Shown: positions 1 to 8,912 of the stretch, piece by piece | Layout of the letters: every line of letters begins with the position of its first letter | Numbering within the stretch: position 1 is the stretch's first letter | From: Candidatus Binatia bacterium | GTDB taxonomy: Bacteria; Desulfobacterota; Binatia; UBA12015 | Assembly: GCA_029248525.1 (NCBI GenBank) | Contig: JAQWJE010000043.1 | Location: 62,001 to 126,000 of the forward strand | Length of the DNA stretch: 64,000 nucleotides | Reading direction: 5' to 3' | Notes under the pieces: model-generated | Databases searched by the model: none | The model's input: only the letters and a program-made list of their open reading frames with translations | Told to the model about the DNA's origin: nothing | Made by a program: the position numbers and the translations under genes

Positions 1-792
1 GCGGTCGTCTACGAACCGAATGAGCGGCTCCTGCGCTGGTACGAAAACCAGCTCCAGCTCCTCGAGGTCGAAATTCGCCTCGACACAGCCGTCGATGCCG
101 CTCTTGTTCGAGATCTGAAACCCGACGTCCTGCTGCTTTGCCACGGAGCCTCCAAATCGCGACCGAAGATCCCGGGCGTGGATCAGGACCACGTGCTCGA
201 CGGAGACGATTTGCGCAGCCTCCTGACCGGTGGCGAGGATGCAGGTGCTGACAAGAAGATCTCGCGCACCGGACGGCTCGCGGTCCGGATCGGCCGCGCG
301 ACCGGACTCACCACCGACCCCGCCCGCATTCGAAAAGCCTCCTACGCCTATATGCCGATCGGCAAGAACGTGGTCGTCCTTGGCGGCGGCTTGGTGGGCT
401 GCGAGATTGCCGAGTTTCTTGCGGAGCGAGGTCGACGGGTCAAAATCCTGGCGTCAGAAGCAATCCCGGCGTTGGAGATGGCCCACCCGCGCCGCTTTCG
501 CGTCCTGCACGAACTCGAAGAACTCGGCGTCGAGGTTTGCCGAGAGGCCGAGGCCACCGGCATCGATGCCCATTCGGTCTTTTACACGCAGAAAAATCCG
601 GACGGGACCGTCGGCGAAGAAACGACGCCTGCGGATGCGGTGATCATCGCCTCGGGCCTTGAGCCCGCCCCCGAGTTAGCTCGGATGCTCGACGGAATAG
701 CTCCCGAGATACAGGTCCTCGGCGATGCCACAGGTGTCGACTATCTCGAAGGCGCCATCGGCGACGGGTTCCACGCTGCGCGCCGTCTCTAA
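1..792 (+). CDS. NAD(P)H:flavin oxidoreductase, C-terminal part (5' end outside window)
   Basis: The frame is open from base 1 to the stop at 792, giving 263 visible residues. A dinucleotide-binding fingerprint VVLGGGLVGCEIAEFL lies near visible residue 125, followed by a segment with a typical second nucleotide contact. This matches the C-terminal FAD/NAD(P)-binding half of 2,4-dienoyl-CoA-reductase or BaiCD-like Old Yellow Enzyme fusions; such enzymes reduce activated C=C bonds, often of CoA thioesters. The N-terminal FMN barrel and iron-sulfur cluster, if present, lie upstream of the window. It could instead be another pyridine nucleotide-disulphide oxidoreductase. The visible end reads as a normal terminus, with no truncation. 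Confidence 0.75.
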   Translation, partial: AVVYEPNERLLRWYENQLQLLEVEIRLDTAVDAALVRDLKPDVLLLCHGASKSRPKIPGVDQDHVLDGDDLRSLLTGGEDAGADKKISRTGRLAVRIGRATGLTTDPARIRKASYAYMPIGKNVVVLGGGLVGCEIAEFLAERGRRVKILASEAIPALEMAHPRRFRVLHELEELGVEVCREAEATGIDAHSVFYTQKNPDGTVGEETTPADAVIIASGLEPAPELARMLDGIAPEIQVLGDATGVDYLEGAIGDGFHAARRL

Positions 793-893
793 GTCCGATC
801 GCTCCGAAAGCATTCGATACCCGCGGCCTGGTCGCAAGAAGAGGGGCGTGGCGGACGGTCGTGGCGGAGCTACGGGCCGCAAGGCCGCCGGGG

Positions 894-1439
894 CTAGGCG
901 CTGCGCAAATGCAGAGGTTGGCCCTCGCCGGCAAAGCCGCGAACCGACGGTGGCGGCGAGGATGCGGGTGGCTCTGTGGCACGCAGCAAGACGGCTGCTT
1001 CGGCGACTTCCTCGGCGGTGAATTCACGAGTGGAATGGCAAAATTCGACCATGATGCCATTGGGGTCCTGCATATAGATTGAGATGCACCACCCGTGGTC
1101 GACTTCGAGCACGTCGTAGCCGTTGCGGTTCAGTCGGCTGCGATGTTCGTCGAGATCCTCACGAGTCGGTGCATCGAAGGCCACGTGATTCACCCATTCC
1201 GGCAAACCGAGCCCCGTCGAGATCGCCGTGGTGGGCGGCGAGGGAATGTGTTCGTCGTGAATTTCCCAAAACGCAATCATCGAACCGTCCCCGGTATCGT
1301 AGAAAAAATGCTTGGACCATCCCCCCGTAGGCGTGGGGCCCACTTCGACCTTGCTGAGCGTAAATCCCATCGCCTCGCGGTAAAAACAGTCCGTGGCTTC
1401 AGTATTATGGGAAGCGAACGCCAAATGATGATAGGGCAT
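894..1439 (-). CDS. VOC family (glyoxalase/extradiol dioxygenase fold) protein
   Basis: A 181-residue protein with paired beta-alpha-beta-beta-beta modules of the vicinal oxygen chelate superfamily. Candidate metal ligands are H5, E59, H85 and E132, in the expected H/E/H/E order. I start at the ATG at 1439 (MPYHHLAF) because an AGGA-type ribosome site lies about 9 bases upstream; an in-frame start at 1505 would add 22 residues with no fold. The last 30 residues are proline/serine/arginine-rich and probably disordered. Family members include extradiol dioxygenases, glyoxalases and fosfomycin enzymes, so substrate cannot be assigned. It converges on the preceding oxidoreductase and is transcribed away from the oxygenase gene at 1607. 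Confidence 0.8.
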   Translation of the reverse strand: MPYHHLAFASHNTEATDCFYREAMGFTLSKVEVGPTPTGGWSKHFFYDTGDGSMIAFWEIHDEHIPSPPTTAISTGLGLPEWVNHVAFDAPTREDLDEHRSRLNRNGYDVLEVDHGWCISIYMQDPNGIMVEFCHSTREFTAEEVAEAAVLLRATEPPASSPPPSVRGFAGEGQPLHLRSA

Positions 1440-1567
1440 TTCCAGAGTTCCTTTCTCCCGCAGTGTCTCCGGCACCTGCCCCAGCGTCAAGAGCCGGCCA
1501 CTCATATTCCAATCCCGAGGAACGGAGCCCGGATCCGCGACAAGAATAGAGAAGACCCGGGAATCGC

Positions 1568-1593
1568 GAAGAGAAGAGAAGAAAAGAAAAGAG
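1568..1593 (+). other. 26-base uninterrupted purine tract
   Basis: A run of only A and G (repeats of GAAGA type) ends about 13 bases before the GTG start of the phytanoyl-CoA dioxygenase-family gene. It may act as an unstructured ribosome standby region. A separate GGAG at about 1594-1597 is the likelier Shine-Dalgarno element. Confidence 0.5.
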
Positions 1594-1606
1594 CGGAGAC
1601 GAAATC

Positions 1607-2407
1607 GTGACCAGACCCATCGCCACCAGCCTCACCCCAACGGAGAAGAACGATTGGGAAGAAAACGGTTTCTTCGTGCGACGTGGCTTTGCCTCGGGCC
1701 CGACCTGCCGGAAACTCTGGGATCGCGCCGTGGAACTGGCCCGGGCGGAAGTCGCCGGAGAATCGATCGCTCCGGCCTACGTCCTGCGTGAAACGCGCCT
1801 CGACCAGCCAGGACGGCTCGGAGAAGAACGGGCCTCCAAGATCTTTCGCCTGCACCGAGACGACCCGACCTTCCATGCCGGCGCGACAGACCCCGCGCTT
1901 CTGGCCATCATGGCCGACCTTCTCGGGCCGGATGTCGACTGTTTTCTCTCACAATTCATTTTCAAACAGCCCGGGGCACTGGGGCAACCGTGGCATCAGG
2001 ACGCCTTCTACTTCCCCTTTGGTCGCGATCTTCAGGTCGGAGCCTGGTTGGCGATCACCGAGGCCGGGGCGGAAAACAGCCCGCTTTGGGTGCTGCCGGG
2101 ATCGCAGACCGAAGCAGTGCATGACGCCATTACCGACCCGCGACCCGATGCCCCCTTTGGTTACGTCGAGATCGTGGACCACGAAATGGACGGCGCCGAG
2201 CGTGTCCTGATGCAACCTGGCGATTTGCTGGTCTTCCACGGACACCTCATGCACCGCTCGACAGACCACGAGGCTGGCGAGGTCCGCGCCGCGATGGTCT
2301 ATCACTACGCGGAGAGCGCTACCGTGGATCGCACCGAGCAGATCTGGGGCCAGCCCAGCCCGAACAATGACTGGATGACCGTCCTGCGCGACCGTGCGCC
2401 CGTTTGA
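1607..2407 (+). CDS. phytanoyl-CoA dioxygenase (PhyH) family Fe(II)/2-oxoglutarate oxygenase
   Basis: A 266-residue member of the PhyH family, non-heme iron and 2-oxoglutarate dependent hydroxylases. The iron-binding HxD is H130-Q-D132 in the motif PWHQDAFYFP. The distal histidine is probably H216, and R227 in EVRAAMVYHYA would bind the 2-oxoglutarate carboxylate. All facial-triad elements are therefore present. Translation starts at GTG 1607, preceded by a purine tract with GGAG. It lies 41 bases before an MFS transporter on the same strand and is probably co-transcribed. Substrates in this family range from phytanoyl-CoA to ectoine and small secondary metabolites, so the substrate is not fixed by sequence. 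Confidence 0.85.
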   Translation: MTRPIATSLTPTEKNDWEENGFFVRRGFASGPTCRKLWDRAVELARAEVAGESIAPAYVLRETRLDQPGRLGEERASKIFRLHRDDPTFHAGATDPALLAIMADLLGPDVDCFLSQFIFKQPGALGQPWHQDAFYFPFGRDLQVGAWLAITEAGAENSPLWVLPGSQTEAVHDAITDPRPDAPFGYVEIVDHEMDGAERVLMQPGDLLVFHGHLMHRSTDHEAGEVRAAMVYHYAESATVDRTEQIWGQPSPNNDWMTVLRDRAPV

Positions 2408-2448
2408 AGTTGCAGGCCCTCCCATCCCCCCGCTAACCTCGGTGCAAG

Positions 2449-3831
2449 ATGTCTGATGTACCGGAGGACCCCACCGACCCCGTCCCGCCAACGCGAACGC
2501 GCAGGCCCTGGTGGATTCCTTTTTTTCTCGGGGCCATCCCCGACGTTGACGCCAAGTCCCTCACCCTTCTGGGAACTGTCGGTCTGGCCGTCTTCTTTGA
2601 GGCCTATGACCTCTCCTTGCTCACCTCGGCGCTCAGCTTCATTGCCGCTGATCTCGAAATCTCCGAAGAAACCCTCGGCCTTTGGACCGGGCTGATCCGG
2701 CTCGGTGGGCTGCCGGCGTTCGCCTTGTTGCCTTTTGCCGACCGCTTCGGGCGCCGCAAGGTGTTTCTGGCCTCTCTTCTCGGGCTGAGTCTGGCCACTT
2801 TGGCCAGCGCGTTCAGCCCGACGATCCTCGTCTTCGCCCTCCTGCAAATGCTGGCTCGGGTCTCGTTCATCACATTCTCTGCCACCGCAATCGTGATTAT
2901 TTCCGAGGAATTCCCCGCCAAGCATCGCGGCTGGGGCATGGGAATCTTCGGTGCACTGGGCGCTCTTGGCTACGGACTCTCGGCGATCCTTTTCAGCCAG
3001 ATCGAAGTCCTCCCAGGTGGCTGGCGAGCGCTCTATCTGGTGGGAGCCGCGCCTCTGCTCTTCCTGCCGCTTTTCTTGCGCAACGTTCCGGAAACCAAGC
3101 GCTTCGCCGAGATCCAGCAACAGCGTGACGAGCTGGAAGGCCCCACCAGCAACCTTCTCGGCTGGGCCCAACCCATTCGGGATCTCTTCACAACCTATCC
3201 GCAACGCATGCTCGGGGTGACTCTGGCCTGCTTTATCTATGCCGCCTCCGAGTTGGCCGTGATGCAATTTGTTCCCTATTTCATTCTGGAAGAGCATGGC
3301 TGGGAGCCATGGGAATACTCGGCGCTGATCCTGGTCGGCGGACTGATCCCGCTTTGGGCCAACGTCGCGGCCGGACGCCTGGGTGACCGGTTCGGCAGGC
3401 GCCCCGTCGGCATGGTCGTGATGTGCATGCTGCCGCTCGGTGCGATCAATTTTTTTCACGTCTCGAGCGATAAGCTCGCGATCTTCTGGATCATCCTTTC
3501 GTTTGGCAGCGTTGCCGCCAACGTCATGCTGCGGGCGATTGTCACCGAGTCCTTTCCCACAAGCCAACGCAGCACGGCGGCGGGATGGATGACCCTGACG
3601 GGAACGGTTGGCGCAGCACTTGGCTTATGGTCGATCAGTTGGGGCCAAAGCATGGGGTACTCGCTACCCGCCGTGGAGAGCATCGTCAGCTGTTTTGCCA
3701 TCATTGCCGGCCTCGCGCTCTTCCTGCTTCCCGAGACGCGCGGCCTGGAGCTTGAAGAAATCAGCGACGATCCGCACGCGGCCCCACAAGCCGGTCGCCC
3801 CGCGACATCCGGCTCCGAGAACCCGGCCTGA
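2449..3831 (+). CDS. MFS transporter, sugar/organic-acid:proton symporter type
   Basis: A 460-residue membrane protein with 12 predicted hydrophobic segments. The cytoplasmic loop motif after helix 2 is DRFGRRK, repeated in the second half as GDRFGRR, and the C-terminus carries PETRGLELEE, typical of the sugar-porter and metabolite:H+ symporter branches of the major facilitator superfamily. A proline-rich N-terminal tail of about 30 residues precedes helix 1. It follows the PhyH-family oxygenase after 41 bases and may import that enzyme's substrate or a precursor, which is inference from proximity. A hairpin follows directly after the stop. Confidence 0.88.
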   Translation: MSDVPEDPTDPVPPTRTRRPWWIPFFLGAIPDVDAKSLTLLGTVGLAVFFEAYDLSLLTSALSFIAADLEISEETLGLWTGLIRLGGLPAFALLPFADRFGRRKVFLASLLGLSLATLASAFSPTILVFALLQMLARVSFITFSATAIVIISEEFPAKHRGWGMGIFGALGALGYGLSAILFSQIEVLPGGWRALYLVGAAPLLFLPLFLRNVPETKRFAEIQQQRDELEGPTSNLLGWAQPIRDLFTTYPQRMLGVTLACFIYAASELAVMQFVPYFILEEHGWEPWEYSALILVGGLIPLWANVAAGRLGDRFGRRPVGMVVMCMLPLGAINFFHVSSDKLAIFWIILSFGSVAANVMLRAIVTESFPTSQRSTAAGWMTLTGTVGAALGLWSISWGQSMGYSLPAVESIVSCFAIIAGLALFLLPETRGLELEEISDDPHAAPQAGRPATSGSENPA

Positions 3832-3837
3832 TAAAAC

Positions 3838-3866
3838 GGCCCGGCCACCCATGGGGTGACCGGGCC
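3838..3866. terminator. hairpin terminator between convergent MFS and TonB-receptor genes
   Basis: GGCCCGGCCACCC (3838-3850) pairs with GGGTGACCGGGCC (3854-3866) around a three-base ATG loop: 13 positions with one mismatch. Read on the minus strand the stem is followed by GTTTTAT, a short U-run, so it best suits the minus-strand TonB receptor ending at 3958. It may also stop the plus-strand MFS transcript. Confidence 0.7.
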
Positions 3867-3957
3867 GGATGCCAGCAATCTTGCGAGTCCGGAGCCCGAG
3901 GAGACCGGCTCGTCCCGCAGAACTCGCCCGTCAGAACTCGTGGTCGGAACTCGTGGA

Positions 3958-6807
3958 TCAGAACTCGTGGGTAATTTCGAAACCGAAGGCTCGACCCTGA
4001 CCGTAGTAATTCAGGACCGTTCCCAGAACCCGCTGCGAATTGTTCAGCACACCGGTAATCGGTTTCACATTGACCATGTTCTCGCCGAAGAGTGCGACCG
4101 AAGTCTGGCCATCATTGAACAGGTAGGTCAGACGCAGGTTCACGTTGCTATAGGCCTCTTGCAGCGCCGCATTCGGCGTGGCCCCGTTGTTCAAATTGGG
4201 ACTGTGCCACTGAACATCGCTTTGGTAGGACCAATCCACTCGCGGCAACATCAGGCCCGAGAAGAACTCCATGGGAAATTCGACCGGAAAAGGTGTCGTC
4301 AATGCGAGGTAGGAGTTGATCGACGGGACGTAGGAGAACTTCCGTCCCGAGACGTTCTCCGGCAAACCGGTGAGAGGATTCTCGGCCGTGCGCCACTCGC
4401 CGATGCGGGCATCCTGCAAGCCGAGGTTGCCACTGAGCTGAATGAACTCGCGCGGTTGGAACGAGAAGTCGAACTCGATCCCGCGGATATTTGCCTTGGG
4501 CACGTTTCGGGTAAAGGACGCCGAGACGGTCAGGCACTCGTCGAGACGGTCGTCTGTCGGGAGGCAGCCATCTTCCGGAAAAAGCGTTTCGGACGTCGGC
4601 AGCTGCAGGTCCTGATACATGGTCACAAAGCCGGTCAGGTTGGCGGTCAACATCCGATCGAGCCAGACCGTCTTCAAGCCGATCTCGAAGGCATCGGCGG
4701 TCTCGGAATCGAAATAATCTCGATTGCGGGGATCATTATCCAGGGCCCCTCCATTGAAACCGCCGGTCTTGTAGCCCCGAGCGAACTGAAAATAACCCAT
4801 CAAATGGTCGATCGGCGTATCCAAAAGCAGATCTTCGGGCATCGTGGCCTGCAAGGAGATCATCGGCGACCAGTTGGTGAAGTACCTTGTCCCATTCCAG
4901 GGCTCAGGATCACACATCACATCGCCCTCGCGGTACTCGACGACATTTCCTTCGGCGTCATACTCCGGGATCGGACCGGTTCCCTCTCGGCATTCGCCGG
5001 AGCTCGGAAACCGGTTGTTCTCGTAGGGATCTTCACCCGGTCCTGCCAGCAGAGGAACGCAGGTTACCTCCTGGCCCAAATCGTTGACGTTGCCGGGTCC
5101 CGTACCCGGCTGGCAAGCAACCGGCCCCGGGTAAGCGCCCTCAACCGGCTGGATCCGCAGACGGTTGACCGATTTCTTGGTCCGCCCGAAACGAATGCCA
5201 GCGGTTAGATTCAGCCAATCGTTCAAAGCGGCATCCGCCTGACCAAAGATCGAGAAGTCCCAGTTCTTCGTCTTGAACTCCCCATCGGTAATCCCGCCGT
5301 TCACGTCGGCAAGCGTATTGGGGAGAACCTCGAGAAGAGTATTGTCATAAACGGACTCCATCGAGCCAAAGACGCCGGTAACAAAACTGATGCGTCCATC
5401 GAGCGCGGCACCCGTCAACTGTATCTCCTCGGTGATGGACCAACCGTCCCCGGGGGAACCCCCATAAGGGTTGTCGCCGGTCGAAGAGGCTACAAGAATA
5501 TCGTATTGCGTCCCGTCGGCGTCGAAATTGCGATACTCGTTGTACCGGCGGCCCGACGTCAGGAACTGTGTCTGCAGATCTTCGAAAACCGCCAGATCGC
5601 CGATATCCCAGGTCAGAGAACCCCAGACCATGGACGATTGCTGCTTGTAGAAATTCGGCGCGTCCATGTTGACCTTGTAACGAAGCGCCTCCTCGCAAGC
5701 CTCTTTGTACTTCGCCTGATTGTAGGTTCCTTCCGGCGGCCCGCCCAGGGCGGCTGGCAAATCCATAATCGCCTCGAACTGCGAAGGTTGAATATACATG
5801 CAGCGGGAGCCGAGGCCTCGGCTATGGGTCTGGTTCCACAGACCCGAAACATCCAGCACCAGGTCATCGGTGATCAGGAAGCGCAAGCTGCCGAGGAAGC
5901 CCAGATTGTCCTGATTGCCCAGCCACTGGTCGTTGTAGATATTTTTGACAAAGCCACCCTGATTGGTGGAGGCAAAGTTTGCGCGCACCGCCAGGCGGTC
6001 CTGAAAGTCGCCGAAATTGATCGGCACATTCAACATCGCGCGGGTCTGTACGTTGTTGTTGGTCGTATAGCGCAACCGCAAGGAGCCGCCGAGCTCGGAG
6101 TCCGGCTTGGCCGTGGTGATCCGGATTGCGCCACCAGCGCTGTTTTTCCCGAACAAGGTGCCCTGTGGACCCCGCAGAACCTCGATCTGAGTGACATCGA
6201 CCATCTCGGTGATATTGCCCTGCTGTCGCGGCAGATAGACGCCATCCACATACAGGCCGACCCCCTGGTCAAAATAAGGCGCCGGGAAAGAGCCGATCCC
6301 GCGAATCACGAAGGCCGCACCCGCACCCGTGTAGATTGCCTGAAGGTTGGGAACGAGTTCTCCGATCTCGAGCAAGTTGGTCACGTTGGCATCGATGAGG
6401 TCATCAGCCGAGAGCGCGGTCACCGCAACCGGCGTGTCCTCGAGAAGCTCGGTACGGCGACGCGCGGATACAACGATCTCTTCAATCCTGCGCTGCTCGC
6501 CCCTCGACATTTTCTTGGCTTCGCCGTCGGCAAGAAGGGTCTCGGCCTCTTGTTCGCCCATGGCGTCTGCGGTGCTTGTATCATCGATCGTGCTGGTGAT
6601 CGCCGGCTCATAGGCAGGCTCCGGAAGCGGATCCTGCAACGTGCGCTCGGGTGGCGCTGCGGCCTCGGCGGCCGACCCTGCCTGCAGGGCTCCGGCGGCG
6701 TCTTCCTGTGCCTGTGCGAGACCCAAGCCGCTTGCGACATGAAAAATTACCGCAAAAATTACATACTTGACGAACTGCAGATTCGACCGACGACCACTCA
6801 AATTCAT
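3958..6807 (-). CDS. TonB-dependent outer-membrane receptor
   Basis: A 949-residue outer-membrane beta-barrel transporter. The start at 6807 (MNLSGRRSN) is chosen because AGGGGG lies 6 bases upstream and a signal peptide with the core FVKYVIFAVIFHVASG ends at AQAQE; an in-frame upstream ATG at 6957 lacks these. After a low-complexity linker comes a TonB-box-like EEIVVSARRR, then a plug domain with VPNLQAIYTGAGAAFVIRG and the QIEVLRGPQGTLFGKNSAGG signature. The barrel ends in a terminal phenylalanine (ITHEF), as needed for BAM recognition. Its sequence type resembles receptors of sphingomonads and other degraders that import hydrophobic or polymeric substrates; the ligand is unknown. Confidence 0.92.
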   Translation of the reverse strand: MNLSGRRSNLQFVKYVIFAVIFHVASGLGLAQAQEDAAGALQAGSAAEAAAPPERTLQDPLPEPAYEPAITSTIDDTSTADAMGEQEAETLLADGEAKKMSRGEQRRIEEIVVSARRRTELLEDTPVAVTALSADDLIDANVTNLLEIGELVPNLQAIYTGAGAAFVIRGIGSFPAPYFDQGVGLYVDGVYLPRQQGNITEMVDVTQIEVLRGPQGTLFGKNSAGGAIRITTAKPDSELGGSLRLRYTTNNNVQTRAMLNVPINFGDFQDRLAVRANFASTNQGGFVKNIYNDQWLGNQDNLGFLGSLRFLITDDLVLDVSGLWNQTHSRGLGSRCMYIQPSQFEAIMDLPAALGGPPEGTYNQAKYKEACEEALRYKVNMDAPNFYKQQSSMVWGSLTWDIGDLAVFEDLQTQFLTSGRRYNEYRNFDADGTQYDILVASSTGDNPYGGSPGDGWSITEEIQLTGAALDGRISFVTGVFGSMESVYDNTLLEVLPNTLADVNGGITDGEFKTKNWDFSIFGQADAALNDWLNLTAGIRFGRTKKSVNRLRIQPVEGAYPGPVACQPGTGPGNVNDLGQEVTCVPLLAGPGEDPYENNRFPSSGECREGTGPIPEYDAEGNVVEYREGDVMCDPEPWNGTRYFTNWSPMISLQATMPEDLLLDTPIDHLMGYFQFARGYKTGGFNGGALDNDPRNRDYFDSETADAFEIGLKTVWLDRMLTANLTGFVTMYQDLQLPTSETLFPEDGCLPTDDRLDECLTVSASFTRNVPKANIRGIEFDFSFQPREFIQLSGNLGLQDARIGEWRTAENPLTGLPENVSGRKFSYVPSINSYLALTTPFPVEFPMEFFSGLMLPRVDWSYQSDVQWHSPNLNNGATPNAALQEAYSNVNLRLTYLFNDGQTSVALFGENMVNVKPITGVLNNSQRVLGTVLNYYGQGRAFGFEITHEF

Positions 6808-6940
6808 ATGCGCCCCCTGAAGGTTTGTTGCCCACGTACCACGAGACTGCGCGTGGCTGAAACGCTGGACGCCTGTGGCGATGGACCCCGCGAACACCTT
6901 CACTGCTAACGCATCGCGGCATCGAATAACCGCGAACGCT

Positions 6941-6968
6941 TTGACGCAGGATGTCATCCAGCTATTCT
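6941..6968 (+). promoter_or_regulatory. candidate sigma70-type promoter for the gene at 6977
   Basis: TTGACG (6941-6946) and TATTCT (6963-6968) are separated by 16 bases and lie immediately before the ATG at 6977. The predicted transcript would start almost at the initiation codon and so be leaderless, although a GGAAAA element also precedes the ATG. The call rests on pattern only. Confidence 0.35.
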
Positions 6969-6976
6969 GGAAAACG

Positions 6977-8227
6977 ATGACTTCTCAGGACGAGACGCCC
7001 GCAACATCCAGCCAACCCCAACCATTGATCTTGATCGTCTATGGAGCGACCGGGTTCACCGGCCAGTTGGTCGCCACCTACCTCGACACCCACCCTGAAC
7101 TGCGCGGCAAGCGCTGGGCCATCGCGGGCCGCACGAAGAGCAAGCTCGCCGAGTTGTCGGCCAGGCTCGGGGGGCGGCCCGAGACTCTCTGCGTGGACCT
7201 CGAGGATGCCGACGCCGTATCCGCGATGGTCGCGCGGACGGCCGTGGTCCTCAATTGCGCGGGCCCCTACTCCCTCTACAACGGCGCAGCTCTGTTGGGC
7301 GCGTGTGCTCGAGCGGGCGTCCATTACTCCGACCTTGCCGGAGAAGGCTTCTGGCAAGCCGAAATGGTTCAGGCTTTTCACGACCTCGCAGAGCAGTCCG
7401 GAGCGAAAGTGATTCTGGGCGGCGGTGTCGATTCGATTCCTTCCGACCTCGGTGCGTTTGTCGCGGCAGAGGCTCTGCCGGGTGATTCTGACCAGAAGGT
7501 GCAGCTCCGCGGCGTCTATACCCGCTACACCGGGTCGTTTTCCGGTGGCACCTTGAACTCAGGGAAGGCGACGGCGCGAGCGAAAAAATCGGGCAATTAC
7601 AGCGACGCGATGGAAGCAGATCCCTATCTTCTGGCACCCGGAACCACAGGTGCCGAGACCGGAACCCCCGGGACTGCCGATGGCATGGCCGCAGACTTTC
7701 AGTGGGGTTTCGATTCGACCTACGGCGTCGTTTCCACATTCTTCATGGCGCCGATCAACGCCAGAGTCGTGCGGCGCAGCCTCATGCTCCGCGGCGAGCA
7801 CAAGCATACGTCTTACAGCGAGTGCGCAGCCGCAGGGATGTGGATGCGGGTAGCGGGAATGTGGGCTAGTCGCGGGTTCGGCTATTTCCTGGGCGAACCG
7901 ATCAACTTCAAACCAAGCTCCGGGGAAGGTCCGCCCTCGTGGCTGCTACGCGATGGAGGTTTCGAGATCGAGGTGACCGCCACCGCCAACGCGAAGTCCA
8001 CCCGCACGCGAATTTCTGGCCAAGGCGACCCCGGCTATGGCGCAACCTCCAAGATGCTGGCCGAGCTCGGCCTCTGTCTCGCCCTCGATGACCACAGCGG
8101 GGCGTCGCACCGCGCCGGCGTGCTCACGCCTTCCACCGGGTTGGGGCACGCGCTGGTATCACGCCTCGGTCAGGCCCGAGGCGGCAAGTTCATGGAGTTC
8201 GAAACAACGCCGCTGCAGGCGGGTTGA
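6977..8227 (+). CDS. saccharopine-dehydrogenase-like / trans-acting enoyl-reductase family protein
   Basis: A 416-residue protein opening with a Rossmann segment ILIVYGATGFTGQLVATYL around residue 20, the dinucleotide-binding site of the saccharopine dehydrogenase NADP-binding family. The middle contains DLAGEGFW and GGGVDSIPSDLGAF, typical of the trans-acting enoyl-reductase group first known from mycobacterial lipid synthesis. I start at 6977 (MTSQDETP), which has GGAAAA upstream; an in-frame ATG at 6875 would add 34 residues without homology character. It is divergent from the TonB receptor across 169 bases. It probably reduces a lipid or polyketide-like intermediate, but the reaction is not determined. 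Confidence 0.82.
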   Translation: MTSQDETPATSSQPQPLILIVYGATGFTGQLVATYLDTHPELRGKRWAIAGRTKSKLAELSARLGGRPETLCVDLEDADAVSAMVARTAVVLNCAGPYSLYNGAALLGACARAGVHYSDLAGEGFWQAEMVQAFHDLAEQSGAKVILGGGVDSIPSDLGAFVAAEALPGDSDQKVQLRGVYTRYTGSFSGGTLNSGKATARAKKSGNYSDAMEADPYLLAPGTTGAETGTPGTADGMAADFQWGFDSTYGVVSTFFMAPINARVVRRSLMLRGEHKHTSYSECAAAGMWMRVAGMWASRGFGYFLGEPINFKPSSGEGPPSWLLRDGGFEIEVTATANAKSTRTRISGQGDPGYGATSKMLAELGLCLALDDHSGASHRAGVLTPSTGLGHALVSRLGQARGGKFMEFETTPLQAG

Positions 8228-8228
8228 A

Positions 8229-8864
8229 TCACAGCCCCTGAATGCGCAGGCCTGTGCGCTTTCGCTCGCGCATATTGATGCCAATCAAGACCGGCGTCAG
8301 AGCTTCGATGGCCGACGCGTTGACCAAGCCCCCTGCATGTACGGCCCGCAACCCGGTGATCGAATCCGTAAGAACACGGACCTCTGCCAGAGCCGCTGCA
8401 TCATCCGCACACACAAGAACATCCAGATCCAGGGTCGCCGATCGTTTCATCAGCAAGCGGGCGGGCAGATGATGAAAGGCTGCCACCACAGAGCTTCGAT
8501 GTAACTGGGCCTGCAGCCCCAGAGCCAACGACCCCGATGGGGGGATGATCGGCTCGGGTTGACCGTCCACGAAAGCCAGAGCGTTGATCATCGAAACGAC
8601 AATACGTCCCGCGAGTGCTTCTTCGTTCGCAGCAACGACGCCATGAGCCGACTCCCATGGAAGCGCGACGACAACAACCGGTCCGAAACCGGAAGCGTCC
8701 GCATTCGACCCACCCTGAATGCCCGATTGGCCAAGACTGGTCGCCACTTCCGCTGCCCGAGCGGGGTCGCGGGAGCCCAGGCAAACCTCATGCCCCGCCA
8801 TCCCGAGCCTTAATCCAATGCCTTGCCCGGCGTCGCCAGTTCCGCCCAGAATTCCAATCTTCAT
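8229..8864 (-). CDS. npdG: F420H2:NADP+ oxidoreductase (NpdG-like)
   Basis: A 211-residue protein starting MKIGILGGTGDAGQGIGLRL, the NADP-binding Rossmann motif of F420-dependent NADP reductases, followed by GSRDPARA for phosphate binding and VVAAFHHLPARLL, corresponding to the family's AFHN region. The enzyme transfers hydride between NADPH and deazaflavin F420 in the cytosol. Its presence implies that the host makes or uses F420. It sits downstream of the acyl-CoA dehydrogenase operon after a palindromic hairpin, and its 3' end is 1 base from that of the convergent gene ending at 8227. A generic NAD-binding reductase of the same fold is the alternative. Confidence 0.82.
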   Translation of the reverse strand: MKIGILGGTGDAGQGIGLRLGMAGHEVCLGSRDPARAAEVATSLGQSGIQGGSNADASGFGPVVVVALPWESAHGVVAANEEALAGRIVVSMINALAFVDGQPEPIIPPSGSLALGLQAQLHRSSVVAAFHHLPARLLMKRSATLDLDVLVCADDAAALAEVRVLTDSITGLRAVHAGGLVNASAIEALTPVLIGINMRERKRTGLRIQGL

Positions 8865-8885
8865 CGACCCATTCTCCCGCGCAAA

Positions 8886-8903
8886 CGTCGCCTCGAGGCG
8901 ACG
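8886..8903. terminator. 18-base perfect palindrome, terminator-like, at the end of the acyl-CoA dehydrogenase operon
   Basis: CGTCGCCTCGAGGCGACG is fully self-complementary and can fold as a 7-bp stem with a TCGA loop. It lies 10 bases beyond the stop of the minus-strand gene 8913-9995 and is followed on that strand by TTTG. It may end that operon or act as an operator for the downstream npdG-like gene. Confidence 0.5.
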
Positions 8904-8912
8904 GCCGCTCCC

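Noticed and set aside
2305-3567. 420-residue open frame on the minus strand across the MFS gene
   Set aside because: Its product is extremely rich in Glu, Gln, Arg and Gly with no fold, and mirrors the codon pattern of the real plus-strand transporter. It is a shadow of GC-rich coding.
5506-6909. 467-residue plus-strand open frame
   Set aside because: It is antisense to the TonB receptor plug domain, which has unambiguous signatures.
6875-6976. 34-residue N-terminal extension of the saccharopine-dehydrogenase-like protein
   Set aside because: The extension lies in the divergent promoter region, lacks a ribosome site, and the Rossmann fold begins after 6977.
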